In this document: positions 36,765-50,100 of the stretch, piece after piece
How positions within the stretch are numbered: position 1 is the first letter of the stretch
Layout of the letters: every line of letters starts with the position of its first letter
From: Crocodylus rhombifer
Lineage: Eukaryota > Chordata > Crocodylia > Crocodylidae
DNA length: 64,000 nucleotides
NCBI GenBank assembly: GCA_038503035.1
Contig: JAVSML010020399.1
Span: forward strand, 157,564 to 221,563
Reading direction: 5' to 3'
Program-made: the position numbers and the translations under genes
Notes under the pieces: generated by a model
Told to the model about the DNA's origin: nothing
The model's database searches: none
The model's input: only the letters and a program-made list of their open reading frames with translations

Positions 36765-39700
36765 ATTTTACACCTGGGCCATGAGCTGATGCCCCAAGTT
36801 TACTGTTGGCTCCACTGGGTCACATTCCCACACCTTACCGATGGCACTGAGTCATCACTGTTGTGTGATGACAGACATCCTACTTTGCAATCTACTTGTG
36901 TTCAAGCACTTCCCCCTGGTGGCTGGTGCTGTTGTAGCAGTTTATATCAGTACATTTCTTTCTTTCTTGTTGATTATCTCTGCTGTCTGGACGTATTACT
37001 ACAGTCAGGTACAAGGGAGGCAGGGGAGCTGCTGAGGTAAGTCACTGAACTCCAAAGCATATGAACAGGTCATCATAATCCTACACTGAAGAAAAAGGTG
37101 AGATCTGCCATGGCTTGGCCAAGAACAGAAAATCAAATTTAGAAAGCAGGATGAGGATGTCAGCTATAGGTTACAATTAGTTCTGTAAAACAGAAAAGTC
37201 ACAGGATTTTTTTTTTATTTAGGCAGTCTGGACACCAGTTTTAAGTTCTAGTAACTATTCCAAATATTTAATTTCCTGAATGAAGTGTCTGATGAAACAG
37301 GTCACGTACACTATGTTATAGTGGCAGGATTTAGTCCCATCCCATGCAGCCTCTTTTCATATAGAGCAGATTGGCCTTAGACTGGAAGGAAGAACAATAT
37401 CCCAATTTAGGTGGAATTGTTGCTTGATCTGTGAGCAAACTTGAAAGGAATCCAAAATAAGTAGCTGTATGGCTTGAACTCATGCCTGCTGTGCAACAGT
37501 AAGATTCTTTAAATGGGTTTGCCACTGCTCCTTTGCATCACAAGTAAGTTGATAGCACTGGCATTTCCCCTAGTTATTCTATATGTTTTAATACTACAGT
37601 ATTTTCAGATTTCACTTCAAGGCTACCTTACCAATGGGAAAACTCAACACGAAGTGTACAGAAACACACGGCCCCTGCAGACATGTCCATTTTACTTGAT
37701 GGAGGAATAAAAGAACCTTCCCCCTTCCCTTCCATCTTTGACTTCTATTGGATCCATTCTTCAGGCATTGTCTTCTCCCCTGTTCTTGCTCCTGGGCTAT
37801 TAGTCATCACTTCCTTCCAGTGGGCTCCTTGTAAATTGGGTCCCTCTTCCAAATTTATCTGTGCTCTTTCCCCTCTCCCTCCCAGCTAATTTGAACTTTC
37901 CAAAGCAGGGAGGGAAAAGAGCAAGCAAGAACAACTTCAGTTGTTCCTTCTCCAGCGCCTTTAATACTGATGAAACAGCAGCATCTCAAGGCCAAAATCA
38001 GAATTGCAGCATTAGCTACAAGGCAAGCCTCCAGGCTGTTAAGGAGAAACCTATCTTCTCTCCCTGAGAGCTGCAACAACTCAGGGCAAAGTTTTGGAAG
38101 GCTGGAGTCCTTCTGTGAAGTAAGACACCTGCCACAACACAGGAAAAAGTCCTGAATACCAAATTCCGAACAAATGTACCTATGAATACCAAGATTTGTA
38201 CTTCTAGCTAGTAGGCTGGTTTTGCCCTTACGAATGACCCCTTTTTTGTTGGAACATTCTCACAAAAGCTCATGGCTGAATCAAGGTGAAGGGAAATGTG
38301 TATTTCAAAATAAAATGGCAGAGGTTCTAAGCCGTTAATATTCAATACTTCAAGCAAAGTCTAAGGCTCTATAAAACACGCTCACTTGGAAATCCTGATG
38401 AAATATTTTACTCAAATGTACAATGATTAAAAGAAAATTCTGTTAAGACAGCCACACTACAGTATAAAAATGACACGCTGCCAAACCGAAGCAGGAAATC
38501 AGAGATGCACTGCAAAATGAAAGTTGCATCTTCAAATTAAGAAATTTAGTATCTGGCCACAGAAGGAATATGTGCGTCTCTAAACAGACCCTGGACTAAT
38601 GTGAAAGCACTTAGACCTGCTTTGCAGTACAGAATACCTGGGAAATAATACCAATACCATTGAAAAGAATGATTTAATTTATTAAGTATTATTTAAATTT
38701 GTTCACTTTTACCCAACTAGAATTCTTCCCAATATAATTAGTTTTGACAGTGGTGTTTGACGAATATGCATATATAGAGGTTGCAGGAGGCAACTCCCCT
38801 CCCCCGCAAAAAACCCAAAAGAAAGAAACAACCTCCCCACTGCCAACAACTAACATTTAAATAGTAACTGAATACGTCTGCTACATTATGGCTGTATTAC
38901 AGTAATTCATCAGAATACATTAACTGTTAGCATTTATCAAACATTCCACTTACCTAGAAGTGACCCTATGCAACTGGCAGTACTTCAATCCAGCCAGTCA
39001 GCCTTTTATATTACAGCGTGGGGGGAAAAAGGCACTCTTTCTAATGTATTGGACTACCATAGCCTACAGCCACTATTCAACACAAACCTCCAATAGTTGC
39101 AAGGCAGAAAAGAAAAATACTGTTCGAGCAGAATACAAGCCTCAATAAGTTAATTAACGAATATATAAAGCTGTTTTAAGTACCAGCCTAAACAGATGAC
39201 TAATTCAACTGTGTATGAAAAAAAAGACCTTAATCAATCAGACATCTTCAGTAAGTGGTCAGCCAGCCTGTTAAATTTATAAACATAAAAAGCTAAATAA
39301 AAGATCTCAAGATGAGCTAGCACTCCCCCCCCCCCAAACAATCAAAGTACACCAAAAATCTTGGACAACATGATTTAATAATTTTTGTCAGCCGACTTGC
39401 TGGGTAACAGACATCACTTAGTTTGGAATACATGCATCCACACTTAAAATTCTGCCTCACCATCCACCTCTCCCCCATATTGTCTTCTAGACACAGCTTT
39501 ATGTTAGCACTGTGACAACATCAGCAGGAGTCTTTTCTGAGATAAGTCCTCCTTTAATATAAAGCTACATTACTTGGGAATTTGGTTGATTTTTTAAAAA
39601 TAATATATGCAACAGAATACGAGGGTTACAGTTGCTGAGTTATCCTCTCACCCTCGAGGCAGGGCTCAGGACATTTATTAATAGGGCAGTGCAGGCATCC

Positions 39701-40549
39701 ATCTGTGGGCAGAAACGTTGAGTCTTCAAATCTGCCAATATAACAACTGTCAGGTTTACCGTCACACCAGAAATAAAAGTGTTTGGAAGTCCTTTTTGAA
39801 CAGAACCCTGCTATAATTATTTGTCAACATTTTCTAGAACAGAAGCAACTCAGCTCTATCTTCAAAAACAACAGCAGTATGTAAAACAACCAAACATACA
39901 AAATAAAGAAACACACACACGAACCCAGGCAGGGGTCTGCCCTGACCACGTAACATTGTGGCAGTGTGTCAACAAGCTTAGAACAAAGAACTGGGTAACT
40001 ACTTAAATGGAAAAAAGACAGGGAAAGAAAGCAACTTTTCAAGACAAGCTGGAGCAAGTTTAAACAGTTTTTTAAAGTACACGTTGAAAAAATGGGAAAA
40101 TGCATCTGAAACTAACCTAGGTGATAGGGATGCAGTTTCTGATTGTTATCCACTGAGATGCTAATAGATTGGAAAGAATCAGGAAGGACCTGACTTATTC
40201 TGAAGATCAAGAAGCATCTTCCTACAGAGTTTTTTTTTAGCCATATTGTTTTTGACCTTCTTAATGTAAATAGGAGTCTCAGCTTGTTTAATCCAAGTTT
40301 TAATTTTCTTTTTCCATTGATAAGATCAAAGCCAAACAAGCATTGTGCTAGCTGGCACTAATTGTTTAAATGCCTCAGCATTGCAATCTCTGCTAGCAAT
40401 GAGCATTCAGTTTGATCCTGGAGCGATGACCACAGACATTTTTTCTTGACATCTCTCACCTTGGACGTAACATAGCAGTTACAGTATTTGTATGTTTAAA
40501 ACTGTGCACAATCCCACCACTTCAAGTTGTCAAAGATTACATGACCTAA
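36765..40549. other. Intergenic DNA distal to AP1M1
   Basis: AT-rich; no exon recognised. The portion nearest AP1M1 (about 38.6-40.5 kb) could be extra 3' UTR if distal polyadenylation signals are used. An imperfect C-run lies at about 39,324-39,336. Confidence 0.4.
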
Positions 40550-41128
40550 ACATCTGAAATAAAACCAACTTTTATTCTGAATCTATGACAATTTTTTGAT
40601 CCATCTCAAGTCACTGCAAGCTCATACAGCCTTAATTAAAAGAAATCACCACCCAGCAGATGGATTTTTGGGCAGAATAAATATCCTGGGTTAGCACAAC
40701 TAAGAATGCTTAAGAGTCATTTCGGTAGCACTATCATTTTCCGTTTTTAATACGATTCTGCTAATGACTTTACAGATGGCATTAGTACTCTTGAAAGTTT
40801 GGACACTTGGAAAAACTCTGACATTTGACTGTCAAGAGATTCAGTCTGTGTGCCTGGCTTCTCAGGAAAAACTGCTACTCCCAACATGATCAACATTTAG
40901 CAGCAAAATTAACGTGCTCTAAGAATGAAATAAACATCTACCCAATCTGTACTAATGGTCCAAACACTGTTTGTTGAACATAGTAAATAACCAATTCCTT
41001 CTCCTCAGTTCAAGTGTGCTGAAACAATACATCTGGAAACAAGAGTCTGCAGTCTTCAATACAGTAAAGATTTCTGCAAACAAATTTTAGGCCTGAAGTA
41101 CAGCTGTCTATGTTGGGTACAAAAATTC
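40550..41128 (-). other. AP1M1: AP1M1 3' untranslated region
   Basis: Runs from the TAA to just beyond the first canonical minus-strand AATAAA at 40576..40571, giving a 3' UTR of about 0.58 kb. An ATTAAA variant near 40,750 is an alternative. The end is predicted from hexamers only. Confidence 0.5.
40571..40576 (-). promoter_or_regulatory. AP1M1: AP1M1 polyadenylation signal AATAAA
   Basis: First AATAAA on the minus strand after the AP1M1 stop codon, about 550 bases downstream. Confidence 0.5.
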
Positions 41129-44100
41129 TTATTGTGTTCGGAGCTGATAGTCTGCAAGAAAGAGCGAGAAGAAACAAACTGAAACACAGTAGAACTCATT
41201 AGCTCATCCTTCATTGCCAAACAAAAATAATTACATCAGACCACGAATATTTAAGAAATGCTAATGCTAAAGTAAAACAGAGTTCAGTCAGGCTAAAAAG
41301 AAGTATAAAGAATTGTGTTTCTAAAGCTGCATCTGGAAGAGAAACGTTTTGCTCCTTTACTGTTAAGCAAGTAACAGGTAAAAGTAACTTTTGTTCACCC
41401 AAAACTGACTGTCCAACTGACTCAACAGCTTCAGTATTAACAGTGACACTGTCAGCCTTGAGAGACATACTTCAAAACAAAATTATCAACTTCAGATGGC
41501 AGAAGCCTTGCTTTAGCTGCAAAATACTCAATTCGTTCGTCAATGTACAGCCATCACTAGCACTTCCATAACAGCAACAATAGGGTGTTTTTAAAAGGGT
41601 GTTTTAGCAGTCGTGCATGGAACGATTTCACACTGAAAAGTGAGAGCAGTCTAGAGCAGGGGTGGCTAACCTGTGGCATACATGTCACAAGTAGCAAAGA
41701 CAGCTTGTGTGTGTGGCAGACTGGGGTGGGGGCAGGCAGCACAGTGGCAGGCTGGCCAGGGAGCACAAAGCAGAGAAGCAGATTGGCCAGGGGAAGGGGA
41801 CTGGAGTGGCACTCAGGGAAGGCGCAGAGCCTGATTTATGGCATGCCTGCCAAAAGGGTTGGCTTCCAGTAGTCTATAGGCATGACGCAGATGATTGCTG
41901 CGAGTGCGAACGTGAGTGCCTGTGCAACAGTGATGTAAGAAAATAATGTGTAAATTCAGTGTCTACAGATATCCTCTTTTAAAGTTACCTCCATTTTGGG
42001 TGATGTAGCGAACCCACGGTAAAGCCTGATACCCACTCTTCTCGATGATCTTTAAGTAGCGGACCTTTAAATAAATAAAAACAAGCCACACTGCACCTTA
42101 TGCAACTTTGTCACTGGAGCCCACAACATTTTAACTGAGGACTTATTAAACAAAAGCCTTGGACATAATTATGAATGGGAAGCAGCACTCAAAGAGCGAG
42201 TAAAATACCAGGATATACAGAAATAGGAGAGAAATAACATCACCACAAATATTCTAGGTGGGAGCACAACTTCATGTGCTGTTTTGGTCACCAGCTGTAT
42301 TTAAAAAAAAAAAAAAAGAGAGACATTCCTCTTGGAACTGCCAGGGAAGCCAGAGTTGAGGACAAAGATCACACGAACCAAACTGTTTCCATATAAGGAA
42401 TAGAAAAGAAAACTGTTTAGAGGAGACAAACAAAAGGCGCAATATAAGAGAGGTATATAATACAGTGAGCAGTGTACATCAAGCCAGTCAGGGGCTTCCT
42501 TAGCCTTCTTTTGGAACAGTAGGGGAGACTTTCAGCAAAAACACAAAGATGAGTTTCAAGAAAAGATAACAAGAAATGTTCTTTTTCCTAGTGTCTTAAG
42601 CAAACATAAGGTGCAATTAAGAGGCTAGTAGAACTAAGGTAAACGAGGCCTCACCATCAACTTTGGGCTTTATTACCCGGGTAGCACTACCCAGCAGCTA
42701 AATGAACAAAAGGATTAATCATTTAATTTTCTAGAAGTTTTATTTTTTTGTTACAAACCTGGATTCCTGAAGTGGTAAAATATGGAATTTCAAACTTGAC
42801 ACTAATGGGTGGTTTGCCTTCTTTATCTTCAGCTTCAACACTCGGAAGTCCAAAGTGAGCTCGCATTAGATACTCCTTTCCCCCCTGCCAAAAAGTAAAG
42901 TGAAAAAGTCAGTCATTCCACAAGAAAACATTTTTGGGAAAACAAAAGTGCTTCTGGTATGGCAAAGCTCTCCAGCCATAGATATGGAGTGATTACACAT
43001 TTGTTTTTTAAAAAAAGAAAAAGTTCTTACAAGTTGAACTCCAGATCAGACTATGGACAAACTAGAAAAAACCCTATGGTTCCAAATGTCATACCACAAC
43101 GCCACCCCCTTTTACAAATAAAAGGAGCTAGGTCATTTTTTGGTAATTATTATATGTAAAATTGTTACAGGAAACGGTACGTGTAATCCCTTCAGTGTTT
43201 GGAAGGGATTACTGTCAGTGGCGATTATAGAGACTCAAGATGTGACAGGTATAATCGCTTTAGTGACTGAACCTTATTTTCTTCTCACAACAGGTATGTT
43301 GAATGGCAAGTGAAGGAGAACAGAAGAAGGTGTGAACATAGACCAGACGGTAATTCATATCTAAACATGAAATGCAGGGGGATTTGCTTACAGAATTACC
43401 ACAGTAAGTATCTGCGGTCTTAAGTTTCAATACTTCATTGAGAACGGGGAAAATGTTCAGTATTACGTGTGCAATGTTAAGATTCTGTCTTAAGCAAATT
43501 TTGATCAAGTTCTAGATTTCTTAAATAGATTCACTTTCATCAAAAGCTACAATGCTGAGGTGTTCAGCTATTAGCAGAGCTATTATAATATTGCTGCTTA
43601 CCGGAAAAGATTTAATGGACCACACAATTTCACTGTTCTCTGGAACCCATTTAACACTTCCCACTGTAGTTTTAAATTTTGGTGAGTCTGCATCATTTGG
43701 AACTGGAATGTGAATCTCCACATTGTTGGCAGTAGACCTACGCTTGAATTGACTCTTTGCCTAAGGAAGTGAGAGGTAATTTTTTTATTTTTTGTTTAGT
43801 ATTCCTACTCCCCAACCTCCCTCCCTGGTCTTCCAATTTTCATATTCAACAAAATCTTATTTGGATATTCTAAAGACCTTGGAGCTAGAAAATGCCTTGT
43901 TTTGTCAGGAGTGTTTTAGAAGATCCACATATAGAAGTATAATATAGAAATCAGAACCAACTTTCAAATCAAACATGCAAAACATGATATCCTGTGATTT
44001 TAAGACACTTCTATAAAACTGTAGATTTTTAAATGCTTCTGTGAACACTCAAGCTGTCACTTTAATCCAGCCAACACAAAGCTGCCTGTTTCTTCTCCTC

Positions 44101-47100
44101 CCGTTTTATACATTTGAAGATCTCCCAGATGGCAATTCATACTACCTGTAAGGTACAGATCACTTTCCTCTCTACCAGTGAAGTACCATTTACGTGAAAG
44201 AACTACTTCCCAGAAAACAAACACATTAAAAAAAAAAAAAAAAGAAGCATTTAAAGGAACAGAATTCAGGGGCTGAAGGTGAAGATATACATTTAGAGGC
44301 CTCTGACCTTGATCATGTACTCTATGCGACTGTGGGAATGTTTTTCAATCACAGACTCAATCCAGATCAGTGGTTTTACCTGTTGGAAAACAAACAAGTT
44401 TTTACAGAGATGAGAAAGAAGTAGTTACGGTACATCAGCTTCCAAAAATGTTGGATAGGAAACATCTAATTAATACACATTTTGTTCTGGCTAGACCCAG
44501 GCACTAAAAATAAAGTTCTGTATATGCGATTCAGAAATACAAATGAGAAAATATCAAGTTTTGACTACAAAAACAAGATGCCAAAAACAAAAGAACAACA
44601 AAATAATCACCCTGAAGTTTTAAGATTTAATTTAGTCTCAGAAAAACTCTCAAATGACAGAAACATTCAGTGTCTCCCAGAACAAAATGTAATAACTGAA
44701 AGCATTAGGAACTCAAAATGCAATAGGCTAAAAAGCAGCCACCAACTTTGGTTTTAAAATGTTCTGTTAAATTTCAGTAATTTATTCATGTCACATCATC
44801 AGTAATCATCTTTTCGATTCACCAGTTTGTTGCCTCTTGCCATAGCATTACACAGTCTGGTTTTGCCACATACAGGTACGTGATCAACCAGTTTCATTCT
44901 TGGATGTTACCTTTTCTTATTGATGAAGCAGACTTTCTTATCTTCATAACAGTATGACCAGACAGGCCAATTACAATGTTTTGCTCTGAACAGGTTAACA
45001 TACAAGTGACTTTAAAGGCTTTCTAACTTTAAAAAAAAGTTTTATATGGCAAGCAAGGATCCAAAGCCCTGAGTTTGGGAGCAGAGGCAGAGAAGTGTTA
45101 ACCTGGCTCTTGGCAGTGATGCCTGACAACACCTCTCACAGAAAGGCCCTGTTCTCACTTCATCCACTTGCCCCTGCCTCCATTCCAGTGCCTACCTTGA
45201 TGGAGCACTGCAGGCCTGCATCTCACACAGCTGCTGCCCATGCCACTTGTGGCATGTGTGCTGGCCACGCCTGCACAAGGTGGCAGTAGCAAACATAGAA
45301 ATGGAACACAGAAGCGGAAAGGGATCTTGGAGTCCTAGCGGACTCCAAGGTGAACATGAGTTGTCAGTGTGACGAAGTCATCAGAAAAGCTAACTGCACT
45401 TTATCGTGCATCAGCAGATGCATGACAAACAGAACCAAGGAGGTGATAATTCCCCTCTATCGGGCGCTGGTCAGACCGCAGTTGGAATACCCCGTGTAGT
45501 TTTGGGCGCCACACTTCAAGAGGGATGTGGAAAACCTGGAGAGGGTCCAGAGAAGGGCCACTTGTATGGCTAAGGGCTTGCAGGCCAAGCCCCACAAGGA
45601 GAGACCAGGGCACCTGGACCTCTTCAGCCTCCGCAAGAGAAGGTCGAGAGGCGACCTTGCGGCTGCCTATAAATTCATCATGGGGGCGCAGAAGGGAACT
45701 GGCGAGGCTCTACTCACCAAGGCGCCTCTGGGAGTCACAAGAAACAATGGCCATAAGCTAGCAGAGAGCAGATTTAGATTGGACATTAGGAGGAACTTCC
45801 TCACAGTTAGAGTAGGCAAGGTCTGAAATGGGCTCCCAAGGAAGGTGGTGCTCTCCCCTACCCTAGGGGTCTTCAAGAGGAGGTTGGATGGACATCTGGC
45901 TGGGGTCATCTGAACCCAGCACTTTCCTGTCTATGCAGGGGGGTCGGACTCAATGATCTACTGAGGTCCCTTCCAACCCTAACATCTATGAATCTATAGA
46001 GATTTTACTAGATCAGTATTTTTTAATGTGCTATACCTCCCTCTCAAAGCACCCGACTAAAATCTAGGCGACAGTTACTTTTTCTCTACCCAGTACATTA
46101 AGATCAGCTGCATTTACAATTATGATGATAGTAAACATATACGTGTAGAGACCAACACGGTAGACTAGAACTGCTCCACCAACTGTGAAGGAATCTTGTT
46201 TGCAGTTTCTTTCTTATAGAAAGAAATATTTCTATAAAGGGGATTTTACAAGAGTCCCATTCTTTCAGCTGCTATGACATGCACACCCTATTGAACTGTG
46301 GGAAAGTAACAGTGTCTTGAGCAAATAAAACTAAAAGGAAATATTTTAGAGTCAAATTGAAGTTGCATTTTGATTCAGAGTGGGAATTCTTGTAACTGTA
46401 ACTTTTGCTAGTATTTGAGAACACATATTTATTGTTAAGTCGTTCATTTTAAATCTGCTATTTCTTCCAAATATGTAAGCATGAAACTTCACTGTTAACA
46501 GGGCAATTAAAAAAAAAAAAAAAGGACGAGAGATTCTAGAAAACCTTTTTCCAGTTTTGCCTGCAATTCAGTACATGTTTTCTTTGAATCTGTTAGACTT
46601 ACATGAGTGTTAAGACGATAAGACATGAGTTCAAACTCCCCATCAGGTGGGATGAAAGAAATGGTCCGGTCATTTTCAAAGCGAGAGAGACGGACACACT
46701 GGTGAAACTTTACATCTTCCAATTCCACTGACTTGCTTTTGCCACCTATCAGAAAACATAAATACTAACTTGTTTTAACATAACAACATAAAAGCCTACA
46801 TCCAAAGTCCAAACACAGCTCCTCATGAAAAAGTGTAATATTCCCCACATGAACTAGGACTATTCTAACTCACCACTGAAAATTTAGAATTACACACACA
46901 TGGGCCTGAACAGGACACAGGGGAATCCTGAAGGTAATAAGATAAAACATGATGTTCTGTTTTTGCTCAATACACACACACACAGCTTGGAATTCCAGTC
47001 TTGAAGGGAAGAAATGCATTGCAAGTCCAAAAGAATACATTTCCCCCCCTGGATGTTACATGGGGCAGGGTGCTGTTGCTAATACCATTTTATCTATCTT

Positions 47101-50100
47101 GGTTGACTTAAGACTTTTCTACATTTAAGTACCCCTTGAATTCCCCTTTACCTACCTCTTCTCTTGCTCATAGTCTATGAATACAAGCCTGCAATTTACA
47201 TCTCAATCTGCCAAAGCCTAAATTTTAAATAGAGGTTTATAACCATCAAGAAATGAGTATCATGATGTATTTAAGTAGCAATACAAAATCATTTAATGTG
47301 ATAAACTGCTATCAAGTTATTATTCCTAATATTGCAATGTAAATTATGGTCAACAATAAGTAGAACATAGAAAACTTGGGGACTAAAGTGAGTAATATCC
47401 TTTGAAATGAGGTTTGCTTAAACACAAGGCTTAGTTTCAAGAGGAGATTGGACAGGCCCCTGGCTGGGGTCTTATGACCTGTCCCACCCCCAGTGCTCCT
47501 TCCTGCCCATAGCAAGGGGTCGGACTACATGATCTGTCTAGGTCCCTTCTGACTCATTGATTCTATGATTCTAAGGCCTCCACAACAGAAACCTTACAAA
47601 CTACAGCTAAGACAGATATAGGAGAAATGCTTAATTAAATACAAGGTATTTTGGGCCCAAAGCAAGTAAATGCGATAAAACTTCATTTACATTCCCCCTT
47701 CCAATTGTTGAAGCTGAAAAATGTCTCTGAACTAATAAAACATTAAAAGAGCCCCTGCTATGAAACAGACAATTCTCTACTCCCAAGTGTTCACCAACCT
47801 GGGGCAGATGTGCCACAACTGGTATGGGCAGTGGGTCTGGCATGCAGCAGACAAGGGAGGGGATGGGTAACACAACAGCAAACAGAGGAGGGAGCAGAAA
47901 GCAGAGCAGCAAATAGGGCAGAGGAAGGGGATTGGGTTGGCACTTGGTGAGGATATGGGAGCTAAAAACGGGTGGCCCCCAATAGTTTCATAGTTTCATA
48001 GTAGCTAGAGTCGGAAGGGACCTAGGTAGATCATCTAGTCCGACCCCCTGCCTGAGCAGGAAAGAGCACCGGGGTCAGATGACCCCGGCAAGGTGCTCAT
48101 CTAACTTCCTTTTAAAAATCCCCAGGCTAGGAGCCTGCACCACTTCCCCTGGAAGCTGGTTCCAGGCCCTAGCCGCCCTGACTGTGAAGTAGCGCCTCCT
48201 AATATCTAATCTAAATTTACCCTCTGCCAGCTTATGACCGTTATTCCTGGTCACTCCTGGCAGCGCACGGGGGAACAGGGACTCCCCCAATACCTGCTGA
48301 TCCCCCCTGACCAGTTTGTAGCAGGCCACAAGGTCCCCCCTTAACCTTCTCTTGTGGAGGCTAAACAGGTTCAGGTCCCTTAGCCTCTCCTCATAAGGCC
48401 TGCCCTGCTGCCCCCTGATCATACGAGTGGCCCTCCTCTGAACTCTTTCCATATCGTCCACGTCCCTCTTGAAGTGTGGTGCCCAGAACTGGACGCAGTA
48501 CTCCAGCTGCGGCCTGACCAGTGCCGCATAGAGGGGGAGGATCACCTCCCTGGACCTGCTCGAGATGCATCTGTGGATGCATGACAGGGTACGGCTGGCC
48601 TTCTTGACTGCCTCCCCCCACTGCCGGCCCATGTTCATCGTGGAGTCAATGACGACTCCAAGATCCTTTTCCGTCTCCGTGCTGGCAAGAGGGGAGTTCC
48701 CCAACCTGTAAGTGTGGTGCCGGTTCTTCCTCCCCACGTGCAACACCTTGCACTTATCAGTGTTAAACCCCATCCTATTCTCATCCGCCCACCGTTGCAA
48801 CCTGTCAAGGTCAGCTTGTAGCCTACGCAGGAAGGCAACATGACACACCATTAAAGAACAAATGCTTTCCCCTGAAATGATACAACACTTGATCTTAGCC
48901 CTATACACATCAGAAGAGTAATAAACCAGGTAATACTGCTGCTATTCGAGACACCGCATACATACTCACGTCCTGTGTTATCAAAGAGTACTTTATCATT
49001 TAAACCAAGGCGAAGCTCTGGCATTCCTGAGAGAAAGACCCTCATTTTAATGGATCCAACGATCTCACTCCGTAATACATTGCCATTGGCACTCACCTAA
49101 AGAGCAAAGAGAGGTGGAGTTATTCTGATAAGTCGTTATTGCTTGAAAATAGTATCAAATGCATGCAGCCCCACGTCCCAGATGAGTGGCGTGAGGCTGG
49201 TTGGCAGGCTGGATTGAGCTCATTGTCCCCTTCCCCAGTGCACCTAGCCAAGTTAGGACCCCTTGCTGCAGTGCGGCATCTGTGAGCACCATGTGCAGCA
49301 CAGGTCCCAGACCTGCTGGAGGATTCACCGGAACAAGTATGTTGAGGAAGGGGGCCTGTGGGCCTGACCCGGCATGTGCCATACACCAGGTGGGCCCAAT
49401 CAGACCCAGGGCAGCACCGCAGGACAGACGGCAGACCTCTAGAGACTGAACATTTGATGCCCCTAATTAAAGGACAATACAGTACATGAAAAAGACTCTA
49501 CTGCACAGCACTTGTAATAAACAAGGTTTCACATCACAGTCAACACAAATTATTTTTTAAACAAACAGAATGCTAGCATCTTCCCCTTGATCTTGGTTCT
49601 CGTTATTTCTCATTTTAAAAAAATCCAGAATTCTCTCCCTCTCAGAAGTTATTCTATGAGAATAATACAGTTAAGATGTATGGATGAAGGGGGATTAGGT
49701 AGTTCAGTCTGGAAGTTACCAGACAAGTGAAAATCCCATAAAAAAAATATGACTGAGATTCATAAGAATGATTAGATACAACTATTTATGCCATTGCCTT
49801 TATTGGATGATCAACCTTAGTGACATTTAATTAAGTATCAAATAATTAAATATTAAATAATTAAAAAGTGATTTCAATTGTGATAGTATAAACAGAGGCA
49901 TATAATCTCAATTGTTCCGTTTTTTTGTATTTGCATGTTGCAGCTCTTTACACTGTTTACTACTATATTTCTCATTAAAAAATATATGAGGTATAACAGA
50001 AGTAAAATATAAACCTACCAAAAGGTTAACAGATTCTATAACGTCCAGAAACACCTCATTTTTCCTATATTTTATCCCCTCTGACCTCCAAGAAACAGCA

